Position numbers and translations under genes: made by a program. A stretch of DNA of 64,000 nt, from contig PYVY01000013.1 of NCBI GenBank assembly GCA_003056425.1, forward strand, positions 1 to 64,000, written 5' to 3'. Within the stretch, counting starts at the first letter, position 1; each line of letters starts with the position of its first letter. This DNA comes from Alteromonas indica. GTDB lineage: Bacteria; Pseudomonadota; Gammaproteobacteria; Enterobacterales; Alteromonadaceae. Shown in pieces: positions 47,462 to 56,506 of the stretch. The notes under the pieces were generated by a model, which saw only the letters and a program-made list of their open reading frames with translations, ran no database searches and was not told where the DNA came from.

Positions 47462-49681
47462 ATGTCTATTAAAATGAGGGACCAGCTGCAGGCCAATATC
47501 CTCGATGATGAAACCATCGATTTTTCACATTATTGGCAGGTGTTTAAGCGGTACGCTGGTCGCATCATTCTTCTTGCAGTGTTGTTCACCATTCTGGTGG
47601 CACTGATTGTAATGAAGATGACGCCAATCTATTCATCTACTGCCAGCTTGCTGATTGAATCGCAGCCGGCCAATGTGATGTCCATTGAAGAAGTGTATAA
47701 GTCTGATACATCGCGTAAAGACTACATGCAAACTCAATATGAAATTATTCAGTCGCGACAAGTTGCCTCCCGTGCGGTAGACGAGCTCGACTTATCTAAC
47801 GACCCGGTATTCATGCCCCAGTCTTCTGGCGGCCTGACCATTATTAAAGACGTTAAAAATTGGATTAAGTCAAAAATTCCGTTTTTACCTGAACAGAAAA
47901 AAGTCGAGCTGACCGAAACTCAGAAAGCAGAGAAACGTCGTCAGGCAGCAATTAATAAATTGACCAACTCTATATCGGTTAATTTAGTTAACAATACGCA
48001 GGTTATTGAAATAACGGCGGTTAGTGACTCAGCTGAGCTGGCTGCAAGAATTGCCAATACCATGGGCGATGTGTATGTAGAAAACTACCTTCAGGCTAAG
48101 GTAGATATGACCACCAAGGCCACGTCATTCTTAAATGAAAGCATGGAAGGGTTAAAGGATAAACTGGAAAAAGCGGAACGTCAGCTTACTGACTTTTACG
48201 AAGAGAACCAGTTGGTCAATTTGAGCAATGGTATAGTCGGATTGGCCGCAGAAGAGCTGGAACAGTACAGCGATCAGCTACTTAAAGCACAAACGACGCT
48301 TAAGCAAAACCGTACTATTTACGACCAGACCCAGCGCAACGGCGCAGATTACGGTGCTTTAGCCCGGTTACCTGAGGTGCTTAACCATTCCAGTATCCAA
48401 AGTGTTCGTCGCCAGGAAGCAGAAGCGCAAAGCCGGGTATCCGAACTCAGTAAAGTGTTCGGACCGAAACATCCTAAAATGGTGGCGGCCAATGCCGAGC
48501 TGACTTCTGTACGCCAGACTCTGCAAACTCAAATTCGTGATTTAATTTCCAGTATTACCACGCAATACCGCGCATCGCAGGAGCGTGTAGCTAATTTGCA
48601 AGAAGAAGTCTCGCGGGCAAAATCGGAATACCGGAAGCTATCGGGATTGGAAAACAAGCGCCGCGCATTGCAACGTGAAGTGGATATCAACCAACAGCTC
48701 TATAGTAGTATGTTTACCCGCTTAAAAGAAACCAGCGAAATTGGCGGTTTTGAGTCGGCCAATGCGCGAATTCTGGATCCTGCTGTGCCGCCTAACAACC
48801 CTTCAGCGCCAAACCGTACACTGCTGATTGGTGCCGCCTTTGTAGTGAGCTTTGGCTTTGGCGTATTTTTAGCCTTTGTTCTTGAAGCCCTTAACAGCGG
48901 TGTGCGCTCGGTTGAAGATGTGGAGAAAAAACTGGGTCAGCGCATGCTGGGTTTGATTCCGCTTATTCCACAAAAGCGCAAAGAAGTTATGCCGCTTCGG
49001 GCCTTTTTTGATAACAAATATCACCAGTTTTCAGAAGCCGTGCGTACGTTGCGAACCAGTTTGTCGCTGATGAACCTGGAGAAGCAAAATCAGGCTATTT
49101 TGGTGACTTCCAGTGTTCCTAAAGAGGGTAAATCCACCGTTTCTACCAATTTAGCGTTTGCCCTGGGTCAGTTGGACAAAACCATTTTGATTGATGCTGA
49201 CTTACGGCGCCCCTCTATTGGTAAACGGTTTAATGTACCAAATTATCAACCTGGGTTGTCTAACCTGACCATGAAAACGCATTCGTTGGATGAGTGTCTG
49301 GTGCATGATGAACAGTCTGGTATTGATCTAATCTGTGCCGGAAGTATTCCGTCTAATCCGCAGGAACTATTAGCCGGGGAAGGTTTCAACGCGTTGATAA
49401 CTTACCTGAAAAAGCACTACAAATACGTGGTGGTGGATACTGCACCTACCCAAGCGGTGAGTGATGCGATGGTGGTATCTAAGGCCTGTGACTCGGTCAT
49501 TTATGTGGTGCGTGCAGATAGTACCAGCGAGAAAATGATTCAAAACGGTCTTAGCCGATTTTTACAGGTTGGTCACCGGGTCGATGGTGTGGTGTTAAAT
49601 CAGGTTGATTTACGCCGTTCAGATGTATCAGAGCGCTACGGTGGCTTCTATGACCAGTACGGTTACAATGCTAACTCGTAG
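47462..49681 (+). CDS. Polysaccharide co-polymerase with BY-kinase domain, Wzc/VpsO-like
   Basis: A 739-residue inner-membrane protein controlling chain length and export. Two membrane helices (about 33-53 and 455-475) enclose a periplasmic Wzz domain and long coiled coils (about 200-410); a GNVR-type segment is near 395-440. The cytoplasmic tyrosine kinase has Walker A SSVPKEGKST (about 548-557), Walker A' ILIDADLRRP (about 575-585) and Walker B YVVVDTAPT (about 653-661). The C-terminal tail is Tyr-rich (RYGGFYDQYGYNANS), the expected autophosphorylation cluster. The partner phosphatase is probably the next gene, 18 bp downstream. Confidence 0.95.
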   Translation: MSIKMRDQLQANILDDETIDFSHYWQVFKRYAGRIILLAVLFTILVALIVMKMTPIYSSTASLLIESQPANVMSIEEVYKSDTSRKDYMQTQYEIIQSRQVASRAVDELDLSNDPVFMPQSSGGLTIIKDVKNWIKSKIPFLPEQKKVELTETQKAEKRRQAAINKLTNSISVNLVNNTQVIEITAVSDSAELAARIANTMGDVYVENYLQAKVDMTTKATSFLNESMEGLKDKLEKAERQLTDFYEENQLVNLSNGIVGLAAEELEQYSDQLLKAQTTLKQNRTIYDQTQRNGADYGALARLPEVLNHSSIQSVRRQEAEAQSRVSELSKVFGPKHPKMVAANAELTSVRQTLQTQIRDLISSITTQYRASQERVANLQEEVSRAKSEYRKLSGLENKRRALQREVDINQQLYSSMFTRLKETSEIGGFESANARILDPAVPPNNPSAPNRTLLIGAAFVVSFGFGVFLAFVLEALNSGVRSVEDVEKKLGQRMLGLIPLIPQKRKEVMPLRAFFDNKYHQFSEAVRTLRTSLSLMNLEKQNQAILVTSSVPKEGKSTVSTNLAFALGQLDKTILIDADLRRPSIGKRFNVPNYQPGLSNLTMKTHSLDECLVHDEQSGIDLICAGSIPSNPQELLAGEGFNALITYLKKHYKYVVVDTAPTQAVSDAMVVSKACDSVIYVVRADSTSEKMIQNGLSRFLQVGHRVDGVVLNQVDLRRSDVSERYGGFYDQYGYNANS

Positions 49682-49699
49682 CGTTATAAAGGATAGCCA

Positions 49700-50425
49700 G
49701 TGATAGATGTTCATAGTCACATAATACCGGGCATTGATGATGGTGCCCGGACCATGGAAATGGCCTTGGAAATGGCCCGCCAAACGGCCTCAGTGGGCGT
49801 AACTCATCTGGTGTGTACGCCCCATATGCATTGGGGTACATTCGATAACACGGTTGAAATGATTCAGGAGGGGTTTAACGCCCTCCAAACGGCGGTGGCT
49901 GAAGAAGGTATTGCGCTAAACTTGTCATGGGCCGGGGAAATCCGTATCAATGAAATGGTGCCCGCCTGGTTCAAGGAAGATAAACTACCTTATCTGGGTC
50001 AGAAAAACGGTAAAAAAGTACTGTTACTGGAGATGCCTCATAGCAATATGCCGGCCGGTCTTGAGCAACTATTCAGGTGGTTGATAAGTGCTGGAGTACA
50101 GCCATTGATACCGCATCCTGAACGTAACCGGGATGTTTGGAAGCGGCCGGAGAAGATTCAATGGCTACGCAACCAAGGGTGTTTGTTACAGGTAACAGCT
50201 GGCGCTTTTACCGGGCGGTTTGGTGAACAGGTTCAGGCCATCGCGATGGCAATGCTTAAAGACAACCAGATTGATGTGGTCGCTTCTGATACGCACGATA
50301 TCAAACGGCGACCTAATGATATGGGCGAGGCTTTTGAGGTAGTCAGTAAAGCCGCCTCTAAAGAAAAAGCAGAAGCGTTATTTATATACAATCCGGCGGA
50401 GATCGTGGGTGTGCCTGTAGCATAG
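49700..50425 (+). CDS. PHP-family protein-tyrosine phosphatase, CpsB/YwqE-like
   Basis: A 241-residue metal-dependent phosphatase. HSHIIPGIDDGARTMEMA (metal ligands HxH and DD), VCTPHMHWG, AGEIRIN, LLEMPHS, IPHPERNRD and the C-terminal ASDTHDIKRRP are the PHP motifs of the CpsB/CapC family. This family dephosphorylates BY-kinases such as the one encoded just upstream. In most gammaproteobacterial Wzc systems this task is done by the unrelated low-molecular-weight phosphatase Wzb, which is absent here. The start is GTG with an AAAGGA box. A terminator follows. Confidence 0.92.
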   Translation: MIDVHSHIIPGIDDGARTMEMALEMARQTASVGVTHLVCTPHMHWGTFDNTVEMIQEGFNALQTAVAEEGIALNLSWAGEIRINEMVPAWFKEDKLPYLGQKNGKKVLLLEMPHSNMPAGLEQLFRWLISAGVQPLIPHPERNRDVWKRPEKIQWLRNQGCLLQVTAGAFTGRFGEQVQAIAMAMLKDNQIDVVASDTHDIKRRPNDMGEAFEVVSKAASKEKAEALFIYNPAEIVGVPVA

Positions 50426-50451
50426 GGCTCGGGTAACCCGCCGATTTATAC

Positions 50452-50477
50452 AAAAGCCTCTTTTGAAGAGGCTTTTT
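50452..50477. terminator. Bidirectional intrinsic terminator
   Basis: AAAAGCCTCTT and AAGAGGCTTTT form an 11-bp stem with a 3-nt loop, with A-run and T-run flanks. It closes the rightward export operon and the leftward two-gene unit that ends at 50490. Confidence 0.9.
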
Positions 50478-50489
50478 TGTGGGTGAAGG

Positions 50490-50900
50490 CTAAAAGATAT
50501 TTTCTTTAAACCAACTCCAGATGCCCAGCGAAAACCCTTCAAAAAGGTTTATTCCCAACGCTGATTTTACCAGGTATATGATCAGCAGCCCTAGTACCAG
50601 TGAAAACAGTAAAAACAGGGTAGATAGCAGGGCTAGCGTAAACCGGCTGATTTGTTGCTCAAGTCGCGAAAGATCCCGCACGTTCCGCCCGGCCAAAAAC
50701 ACAAAATAATAGCTGGTACGCCATACATTTATGGTTCCGCGTACGTCTAATTTGTGCTTTCCCCAGCTACGCCCGCCCATCGCCTTATTCAACTCAATAA
50801 GCTGTTCTTCGGTAAAACTACTGGCCATATGAGGCGGCATTTTTTCCAATAAACGGCGGATAGTATAGGAGTCATGAACGGAATGTTTGATTTTATGCAC
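50490..50900 (-). CDS. Small membrane protein of unknown function
   Basis: A 136-residue protein not matched to a family. The N-terminal 65 residues are soluble and contain a helical EEQLIELNKAMGGR segment and a W-R-Y-rich strand. A strong membrane helix lies at about 88-112 (ALLSTLFLLFSLVLGLLIIY), and a second amphipathic stretch rich in Trp/Phe follows. The GTG start lies 1 nt after the stop of the upstream polymerase-like gene and is preceded by AAAGGG, so both are made together. It may be a small partner subunit of that protein. Codon use looks ordinary. Confidence 0.6.
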   Translation of the reverse strand: MHKIKHSVHDSYTIRRLLEKMPPHMASSFTEEQLIELNKAMGGRSWGKHKLDVRGTINVWRTSYYFVFLAGRNVRDLSRLEQQISRFTLALLSTLFLLFSLVLGLLIIYLVKSALGINLFEGFSLGIWSWFKENIF

Positions 50901-50901
50901 G

Positions 50902-52320
50902 CTACGCCCTTTGGTACTTGCGACACTGTAAACAGACTAAGGATAAACCAAGCATAACAGAAACATAGGCCGCATTGGCAGGTGACTGCAACGGTGAGTC
51001 GTACAAAGCCAATAAGGCAGTACCACTTAAAGCCGCGGTACACGATAGCGCCGCGCCCCGAAAGATCAAATGACGCCGGCGGGCCATCGCCATTACCGCA
51101 CACCCGGTACACCATAAGAACATACCAGCGTAAAGTAAGGATACTGGCACCCCAAATTCGGCCACAAACTGACTTACATCGTCTTGAGCAATAGGCAGAA
51201 CGCCTGAAACCGGCAGATTTACCTGATCGGTTTCGCCGTCTTTCGCCGTGCCGGGCCCCGAGCCTAAAAACCAGTGTTCAAGCACATCAGGTGTGGCGTG
51301 GGGCCATTGCGCGTCTTCCTGGGTAATGATGGGCGGTGGTGGCGGGGTAGCGCGATCGGCCAGGTAGGTGGCGACAATAATCGTAATAATATTAGCGGCC
51401 AGCAGGCTCAACATAAAGGTACTGAATAATTTCGGCCGAGGTGAAAACAGCAGGTATCCAGCCAATGCAGAAAGTAAGGTGGCAATGGCGCCAAGCCAAA
51501 TTAGCGTATATTGCCCGGCCATGACCATACCGCCAAATAATAACAGTGCAGCAATACGTAACGCGGCTTTCTTACTGAAAAAGTATTTTACGATGCGTCG
51601 AATGCGTTGGCGCATTGTACGTACGGCTGACGGTTTGATGCGAATTACCAATAAGCCCAGCACTGCACATAATGCCATAAACACTATATGCCCATATCCA
51701 ATCTGGCGCAGAAAAGTACCAGTCGCGCCCCCTTCAATCGGTAAATCCAGGACCAGGCTGCGGTCCAGTTCTAGAAATACCGGCAGAGCCGCGTAGAGCA
51801 TCTCAAATAAGCCTACCGCAGCTACGCAGCGCAATAATAGCTTAACGCGGGCGGCAGAACGAAACAGCAGCAATGTCAGGGTAAACAAACCCCAGTAGCT
51901 TAATGTTCTGAGTAAAGAGGTAAATGTATCAGAGGTACTATACGTTAATGCTAACCAATCGTTGGCTTCGGCAAATGCCAGTTGGGCGCGAAGTGGTCGA
52001 AGCCACTCCAGCATGCCTTCGATCAGCGGAAACAGCAGAATCAGGTGCCAGCCTGCCAATAGCGACCATACGCCGATAACCCAGCGGTTTTCCAACAAAA
52101 TTTCCAATGCGTAAGCGGTATGCTGACGAATGTACAGGCCTATCAAACCTGCCAGTACCACGGTAGTCGTCAGCCAGCCCCAGGCCGTGGCTGAACCCAC
52201 CGGTATAGGTAACCAAAGCAATATCGCCAGAAACCCCACCAAATAATAGCGGCCCGGAAAATAAAAAAGGGGTTGGGGTGTTAAAGATGTATTCACCGGG
52301 TATGCAGTGCCTCCTGGCAT
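50902..52320 (-). CDS. O-antigen ligase/polymerase superfamily protein with altered Wzy_C loop
   Basis: An inner-membrane protein of about 472 residues with ten or more helices. FLGSGPGTAKDGE is the first half of the Wzy_C loop. Where canonical members have HND followed by an EFG-type turn, this one reads QDDVSQFVAEFG, so the conserved His is missing. Together with a low Cys-rich C-terminus (QCRKYQ), this may mean a changed or lost catalytic role. Start choice is uncertain: the ATG at 52320 has GGTGGCGG upstream, a GTG at 52332 is possible, and an AGGAGG at 52310-52315 could instead serve a GTG at 52296. It forms a leftward pair with the small membrane protein. Confidence 0.75.
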   Translation of the reverse strand: MPGGTAYPVNTSLTPQPLFYFPGRYYLVGFLAILLWLPIPVGSATAWGWLTTTVVLAGLIGLYIRQHTAYALEILLENRWVIGVWSLLAGWHLILLFPLIEGMLEWLRPLRAQLAFAEANDWLALTYSTSDTFTSLLRTLSYWGLFTLTLLLFRSAARVKLLLRCVAAVGLFEMLYAALPVFLELDRSLVLDLPIEGGATGTFLRQIGYGHIVFMALCAVLGLLVIRIKPSAVRTMRQRIRRIVKYFFSKKAALRIAALLLFGGMVMAGQYTLIWLGAIATLLSALAGYLLFSPRPKLFSTFMLSLLAANIITIIVATYLADRATPPPPPIITQEDAQWPHATPDVLEHWFLGSGPGTAKDGETDQVNLPVSGVLPIAQDDVSQFVAEFGVPVSLLYAGMFLWCTGCAVMAMARRRHLIFRGAALSCTAALSGTALLALYDSPLQSPANAAYVSVMLGLSLVCLQCRKYQRA

Positions 52321-52861
52321 GTAAGCCGCCACCAGGCGATTACATGGCTATTATCGTTATTGTTATCCACCGTGGGATTAAGCAAAGTTCTGACCAGTTT
52401 AAAAAAACGCGGGAAGTTTACAGATTTAACGCATTCACGGCGAGGCAAATATCGCGTTTTAGTGGAAGCCCGCCAATATTCACCCGCCTTCACCACAAAT
52501 GTGTACCGCCATATTTACCCACTCAGTGAAAATGTTGCCGGTTGGCTACAGATACAACTATTTTTGTACCACATATTGTTCTTTCAACGGGTTTAGGTTT
52601 GCCAGTATATGCCGTGCCCTGTAATAAAAACGGCGAAGCGCAAAAAACCGATGCTGTTACCACAATGTTCTATGCTTAATAGCAAGGACAGCCCCTGACT
52701 ATTACCCTGATTGCTATCAAAAGAGCCTGGTTTCGTCAGCCCAGGCCTGATAGTGGCGTAGCTGGCATAAAAGCTGAATGGCAGAGCAATACACATTCTA
52801 AACGTCCGGTATACATGCCAAAGGACGGCTAAGGCAATTCGGTTAAATAAGGATATCGTCA
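52321..52861. other. Divergent intergenic region inside the EPS locus
   Basis: About 540 bp separate the leftward polymerase-like gene from the first glycosyltransferase gene. Small frames here (for example 52360-52596 on the plus strand) lack ribosome-binding sites and recognisable products. The region probably carries promoters in both directions. No ops/JUMPstart sequence was found. Confidence 0.5.
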
Positions 52862-54031
52862 ATGCAGCAAACGACTAATGTAGCGTTTATGATTAACTCA
52901 CTGGAAGGTGGTGGGGCGGAACGCGTCATGTGTAAGCTGCTGGCAATCATGGAAGCGTATTTTAAAGAACAGCAATTGTCGGTGTACCTGATCTTGCTTG
53001 ACGATTTGCCGGAGGCTCATCGTTGCCCTGATTATGTAAATAAAATTACGCTGGATACGCAGGGCTCTTTGGTCAAAGGTTATCAGCTGGCCAAACAAAA
53101 ACTCGATGCGATACATCCGCAGTTTTGTATCAGCTTTTTAACCCGAAGTAACATGTTGAACGTGGCAATAGCGCGGCAAGTGGGGTTTCAGGCTATTTTA
53201 AGTGAACGCGTCAATACCAGTAGCCATTTTTCCGGTGGTCTGAAAGATACCATCAGCAAGTGGATGGTAAAAATGTCGTATCCGCGGGCTCAGCGAGTTA
53301 TTGCTGTGTCAGAAGGGGTCCGCGCCGACCTGATAGCAAATTTCAATGTTGCACCCGATCACCTGGATGTTATTTACAATCCTTATGACATTGCACAGAT
53401 TGAGCGGCTGGCCGCCGAGCCGGTAACAGATTTGCCGGCAAAGCCATTTATTATCGGTACGGGACGCCTGGTCAAAAACAAGAACTTTAGCTTATTGCTC
53501 GAGGCGTTGGCGCAAAGCACCCTCACTGACGACTTATTGATTTTAGGGCAGGGCGACCAGCTCACGGCGTTAAAAGCCCAGGCCGCAGCGTTAGGTATTG
53601 CAGACCGGGTACATTTTGCTGGCTTTCGAGAAAACCCTTACCCTTATTTGAAACACGCTCGTTTTTTTGTCTCTACTTCCAATGCGGAAGGTTTTCCCAA
53701 CGCCATTGTGGAGGCTATGTGCCTGGGTAAAGCGGTGATCGCGACCAATTGCGAATCCGGCCCGGCAGAAATTTTATCTGGCCAGTATCCGTTGCAGGTC
53801 AGCGGGTTTACTGAACAACCCTATGGTTGTTTATGTGAAACCAATCACATTGAGGGGGTTGCTGCGGCGCTCAACCATTTGGATAACGCAGACCAACTCG
53901 CCCGCTACAGTGCGCAAAGTGCGCTGCGCGCCCAGGACTTCAGCAATGCTATTTTCCGCGAAAAAATTATTCAGGTAATTAGTCCTGCTGCTGGGCAGTA
54001 CAAAGAGAGTCACTATGTTCCTGCTGGTTAA
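52862..54031 (+). CDS. Glycosyltransferase family 4
   Basis: A 389-residue GT-B glycosyltransferase, probably adding one sugar to the lipid-linked EPS repeat on the cytoplasmic side. NSLEGGGAERVMCKLL is the acceptor-side glycine loop. IGTGRLVKNKNFSLLLEAL opens the nucleotide-sugar domain (about 197-330), and STSNAEGFPNAIVEAMCLG is the E-x7-E donor motif. The wording is close to GalNAc/galactose-type GT4 enzymes, but specificity cannot be assigned. An AAGGA box precedes the ATG. Its last 17 bp overlap the start of the next gene. Confidence 0.92.
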   Translation: MQQTTNVAFMINSLEGGGAERVMCKLLAIMEAYFKEQQLSVYLILLDDLPEAHRCPDYVNKITLDTQGSLVKGYQLAKQKLDAIHPQFCISFLTRSNMLNVAIARQVGFQAILSERVNTSSHFSGGLKDTISKWMVKMSYPRAQRVIAVSEGVRADLIANFNVAPDHLDVIYNPYDIAQIERLAAEPVTDLPAKPFIIGTGRLVKNKNFSLLLEALAQSTLTDDLLILGQGDQLTALKAQAAALGIADRVHFAGFRENPYPYLKHARFFVSTSNAEGFPNAIVEAMCLGKAVIATNCESGPAEILSGQYPLQVSGFTEQPYGCLCETNHIEGVAAALNHLDNADQLARYSAQSALRAQDFSNAIFREKIIQVISPAAGQYKESHYVPAG

Positions 54032-55337
54032 GATTGTATTTGGCTTACTTAGCGCGTATCTGATTTACCGAACGATCTCGCGCCGCTGCAATAAATACCT
54101 GGCGTTTGTGGTGGTAGCTATCTGGCTGCGTTTCTTTTTGTCAGCTTTCCATCAACTTACTTACACCCCCCTGTTTGCCGGGTTTTCCATTAACGCTATT
54201 GCCTCTATAGGAATTGCAGGCATGGGGCTACTGCTATTGCCGCGCAGTGTATTGTCGCTGCGAAATCTGGCCTTACTGTATGGCTTTTTCGCCTGCATTT
54301 TAATCAGCGGATTGCTAAACGGTAACGTGGTTGGGCTGATTAACGTACTGGTTAAATGGTGCTTTTTCCTGGTCATTACCGGGGCTATGTTTATGGCTAT
54401 TCGAAAGGTAGGCAAAGATGAGGTACTCAGGAAATTACTGGTCGCGTTCTTTTTACCGGTAACCCTACAGATTATGTCCATCGTGCTTGGTGAAGCCAAA
54501 GCCACTGAAGCGGATGGTTCTACCAGCTACATTGGCGGGTACAACCACGAAGCCGCGTTCTCCATGATTATCGCTAGTTTTATACTGGTGGTAGGACTGC
54601 TATCTCCCGGGCGTATAAAGTTTCGCGGCAGCCTCTTCTTCCTGGGGTGTATATTGCTGGTGATCGCCAATTATCGAACCTCTGTATTGGCTATTCTGCC
54701 CATGGCGGCGATTTTTGCCTACACCACGATGGAAGCCAAAATAGCCTTGCGTTATAAGCCAGTATTTATGATCGCGTCCTTTTTTGGTATGAGCCTGGCG
54801 TTTTTAGTGTTGTCTTATTCCATGCAGGACCGCTTCGCCGATGTGTTCGTATTTTTAACCAGCCTTGATGATCTTATGAAAGCGCCGATGTATTACTCCG
54901 AAGCGGAAAAAGACATCTTTTCAGCCCGGGTATACATTTGGAGTCAGTATATTTATACCTACACCCAGGGCCCCTGGATAAACCAGCTGGTGGGCTGGGG
55001 ACCGGAATCCTGGAGTGGCAGATTTCCCAAGTACGCGCACAACACGTATGTATCGTTTCTTTTTGAATACGGTTTGCTGGGCCTGACATTATTTATGTTA
55101 ACCGTAGGGGCGTTTTTACGGCATTCCTTACGCATTAAAAGCCGCCGTTATGCGCTAATGCTATTCGCCTCTATGGTGGGCTTTTTAATCATGTGCTTTG
55201 CCACTATGCCGCTTTGGAATATCGAAGGGCTTATCCTCTATGCGATATTAATTGGCAATACTATAGCCCCGGTACGATTACTGCATGGTAGTGAAAGTCA
55301 CGCCCCCGCTTTTGTAGCGAAACTGGTTCGTTTGTAG
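54015..55337 (+). CDS. EPS repeat-unit polymerase, Wzy-like
   Basis: A 440-residue polytopic inner-membrane protein with about 11-12 helices. The large periplasmic loop carries LVGWGPESWSG and YAHNTYVSFLFEYGLLGL, the Wzy_C pattern with its His-Asn pair intact. In contrast to the altered protein at 50.9-52.3 kb, this is the better candidate for the polymerase that joins the flipped repeat units. It overlaps the upstream glycosyltransferase by 17 bp and is followed by more glycosyltransferases, so it is part of the assembly operon. A ligase role cannot be excluded. Confidence 0.85.
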   Translation: MFLLVKIVFGLLSAYLIYRTISRRCNKYLAFVVVAIWLRFFLSAFHQLTYTPLFAGFSINAIASIGIAGMGLLLLPRSVLSLRNLALLYGFFACILISGLLNGNVVGLINVLVKWCFFLVITGAMFMAIRKVGKDEVLRKLLVAFFLPVTLQIMSIVLGEAKATEADGSTSYIGGYNHEAAFSMIIASFILVVGLLSPGRIKFRGSLFFLGCILLVIANYRTSVLAILPMAAIFAYTTMEAKIALRYKPVFMIASFFGMSLAFLVLSYSMQDRFADVFVFLTSLDDLMKAPMYYSEAEKDIFSARVYIWSQYIYTYTQGPWINQLVGWGPESWSGRFPKYAHNTYVSFLFEYGLLGLTLFMLTVGAFLRHSLRIKSRRYALMLFASMVGFLIMCFATMPLWNIEGLILYAILIGNTIAPVRLLHGSESHAPAFVAKLVRL

Positions 55338-55378
55338 ATGGTCGCCGAAGAATTCAACGGCGTTTATTGGAGATAGAT

Positions 55379-56506
55379 ATGAAACTTTGTGCCGTTGGTT
55401 TACGTGGAATTCCTGATGTCATGGGTGGAATAGAGTCCCATTGCCAGCAGCTTTATCCAAGACTCGTCAAAGCCGGGATGGAAGTGACCGTTATTTGCCG
55501 TTCTCCTTATGTTGATAAAGAACGAAAAGAATTTGAAGGCGTGCAATTAAGATCTGTGTGGACCGTCAAACACAAATTTGCCGAGACATTTTTACATACT
55601 TTCCTGGCGATCTTTTACGCGCGTTTCGTTGTTAAGCCAGATGTATTACATATTCATGGTATTGGCCCAGCGTTATTTACTCCGCTAGCCAAGCTGCTAG
55701 GCTTACAGGTGATGGTGACCCACCACGGCGCTGACTATGACCGTCAAAAATGGAATCAGTTTGCTAAACGGTTACTTAAGTTTGGTGAGTCAATGGCGGT
55801 GAAGTTTGCAGACCGCGCGATTGTTGTAGGTCGCACACTGACTGGCCGCTTGAAAGAAAATAATCAAAAGCGCGCCAATAACATCACCTTTGTTCCGAAC
55901 GGCGCGCTCACTGGCGTAGATGCTGACTTAAGTGCCGATAAGCTGCCTGCTGATCTTGGTCTGACGCCGGGAACCTACGTTCTTACAGTAGGTCGGCTGG
56001 TGCCAGAAAAGGGCTTCCACGATTTGGTTGAGGCCTATCGTAAAAGTGATACACCATTGAAGCTGGTGGTGGTAGGAAGCGCCGATCACGAAGATGAGTA
56101 TTCGCGTAACCTGACAAAGCAGGCTTCTGATAACATTATTTTTGCGGGCCGTCGCAGTGGTGACGAGCTGAATGCGTTATATAAATTTGCCCGGGTATTT
56201 TGTTTGCCGTCTTATCATGAAGGCCTGCCCATCGTTGCACTGGAAGCAATCGCCGCCGGTACCCAGGTTATTTTGAGTGATATTGTGCCGAACATGGATA
56301 TTGGCTTGCCAGCCGACTGTTATTTTCGGGTTGGTGACACCGACCATCTGGCCCACAAAATAACCCATGTTGAGTCATTGGCGTTAGCCATTAATACCGA
56401 AACATTCCTGACTACTTTTAACTGGGATAATATTTCAGTTGATACCTTTGATATTGCGCGCAGGTTAGCGGTTGGCGCACCTGTATCGGGGCAAGCCGCT
56501 AACTGA
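55379..56506 (+). CDS. Glycosyltransferase family 4
   Basis: A 375-residue GT-B enzyme. The N-terminal VGLRGIPDVMGGIESHCQQL is the acceptor-side loop, HHGADYDRQKW is typical of rhamnosyl/glucosyl-type GT4 enzymes in EPS loci, VLTVGRLVPEKGFHDLVEA opens the donor domain (about 200), and SYHEGLPIVALEAIAAG is the E-x7-E motif. The ATG at 55379 follows a GGAG box; an upstream TTG frame is not needed. The sugar is not predictable. The stop codon overlaps the next start by one base (TGATG). Confidence 0.92.
   Translation: MKLCAVGLRGIPDVMGGIESHCQQLYPRLVKAGMEVTVICRSPYVDKERKEFEGVQLRSVWTVKHKFAETFLHTFLAIFYARFVVKPDVLHIHGIGPALFTPLAKLLGLQVMVTHHGADYDRQKWNQFAKRLLKFGESMAVKFADRAIVVGRTLTGRLKENNQKRANNITFVPNGALTGVDADLSADKLPADLGLTPGTYVLTVGRLVPEKGFHDLVEAYRKSDTPLKLVVVGSADHEDEYSRNLTKQASDNIIFAGRRSGDELNALYKFARVFCLPSYHEGLPIVALEAIAAGTQVILSDIVPNMDIGLPADCYFRVGDTDHLAHKITHVESLALAINTETFLTTFNWDNISVDTFDIARRLAVGAPVSGQAAN

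Noticed and set aside
52360..52596. Possible 78-codon gene in the EPS locus gap
   Set aside because: No Shine-Dalgarno sequence or family resemblance; composition looks non-coding.
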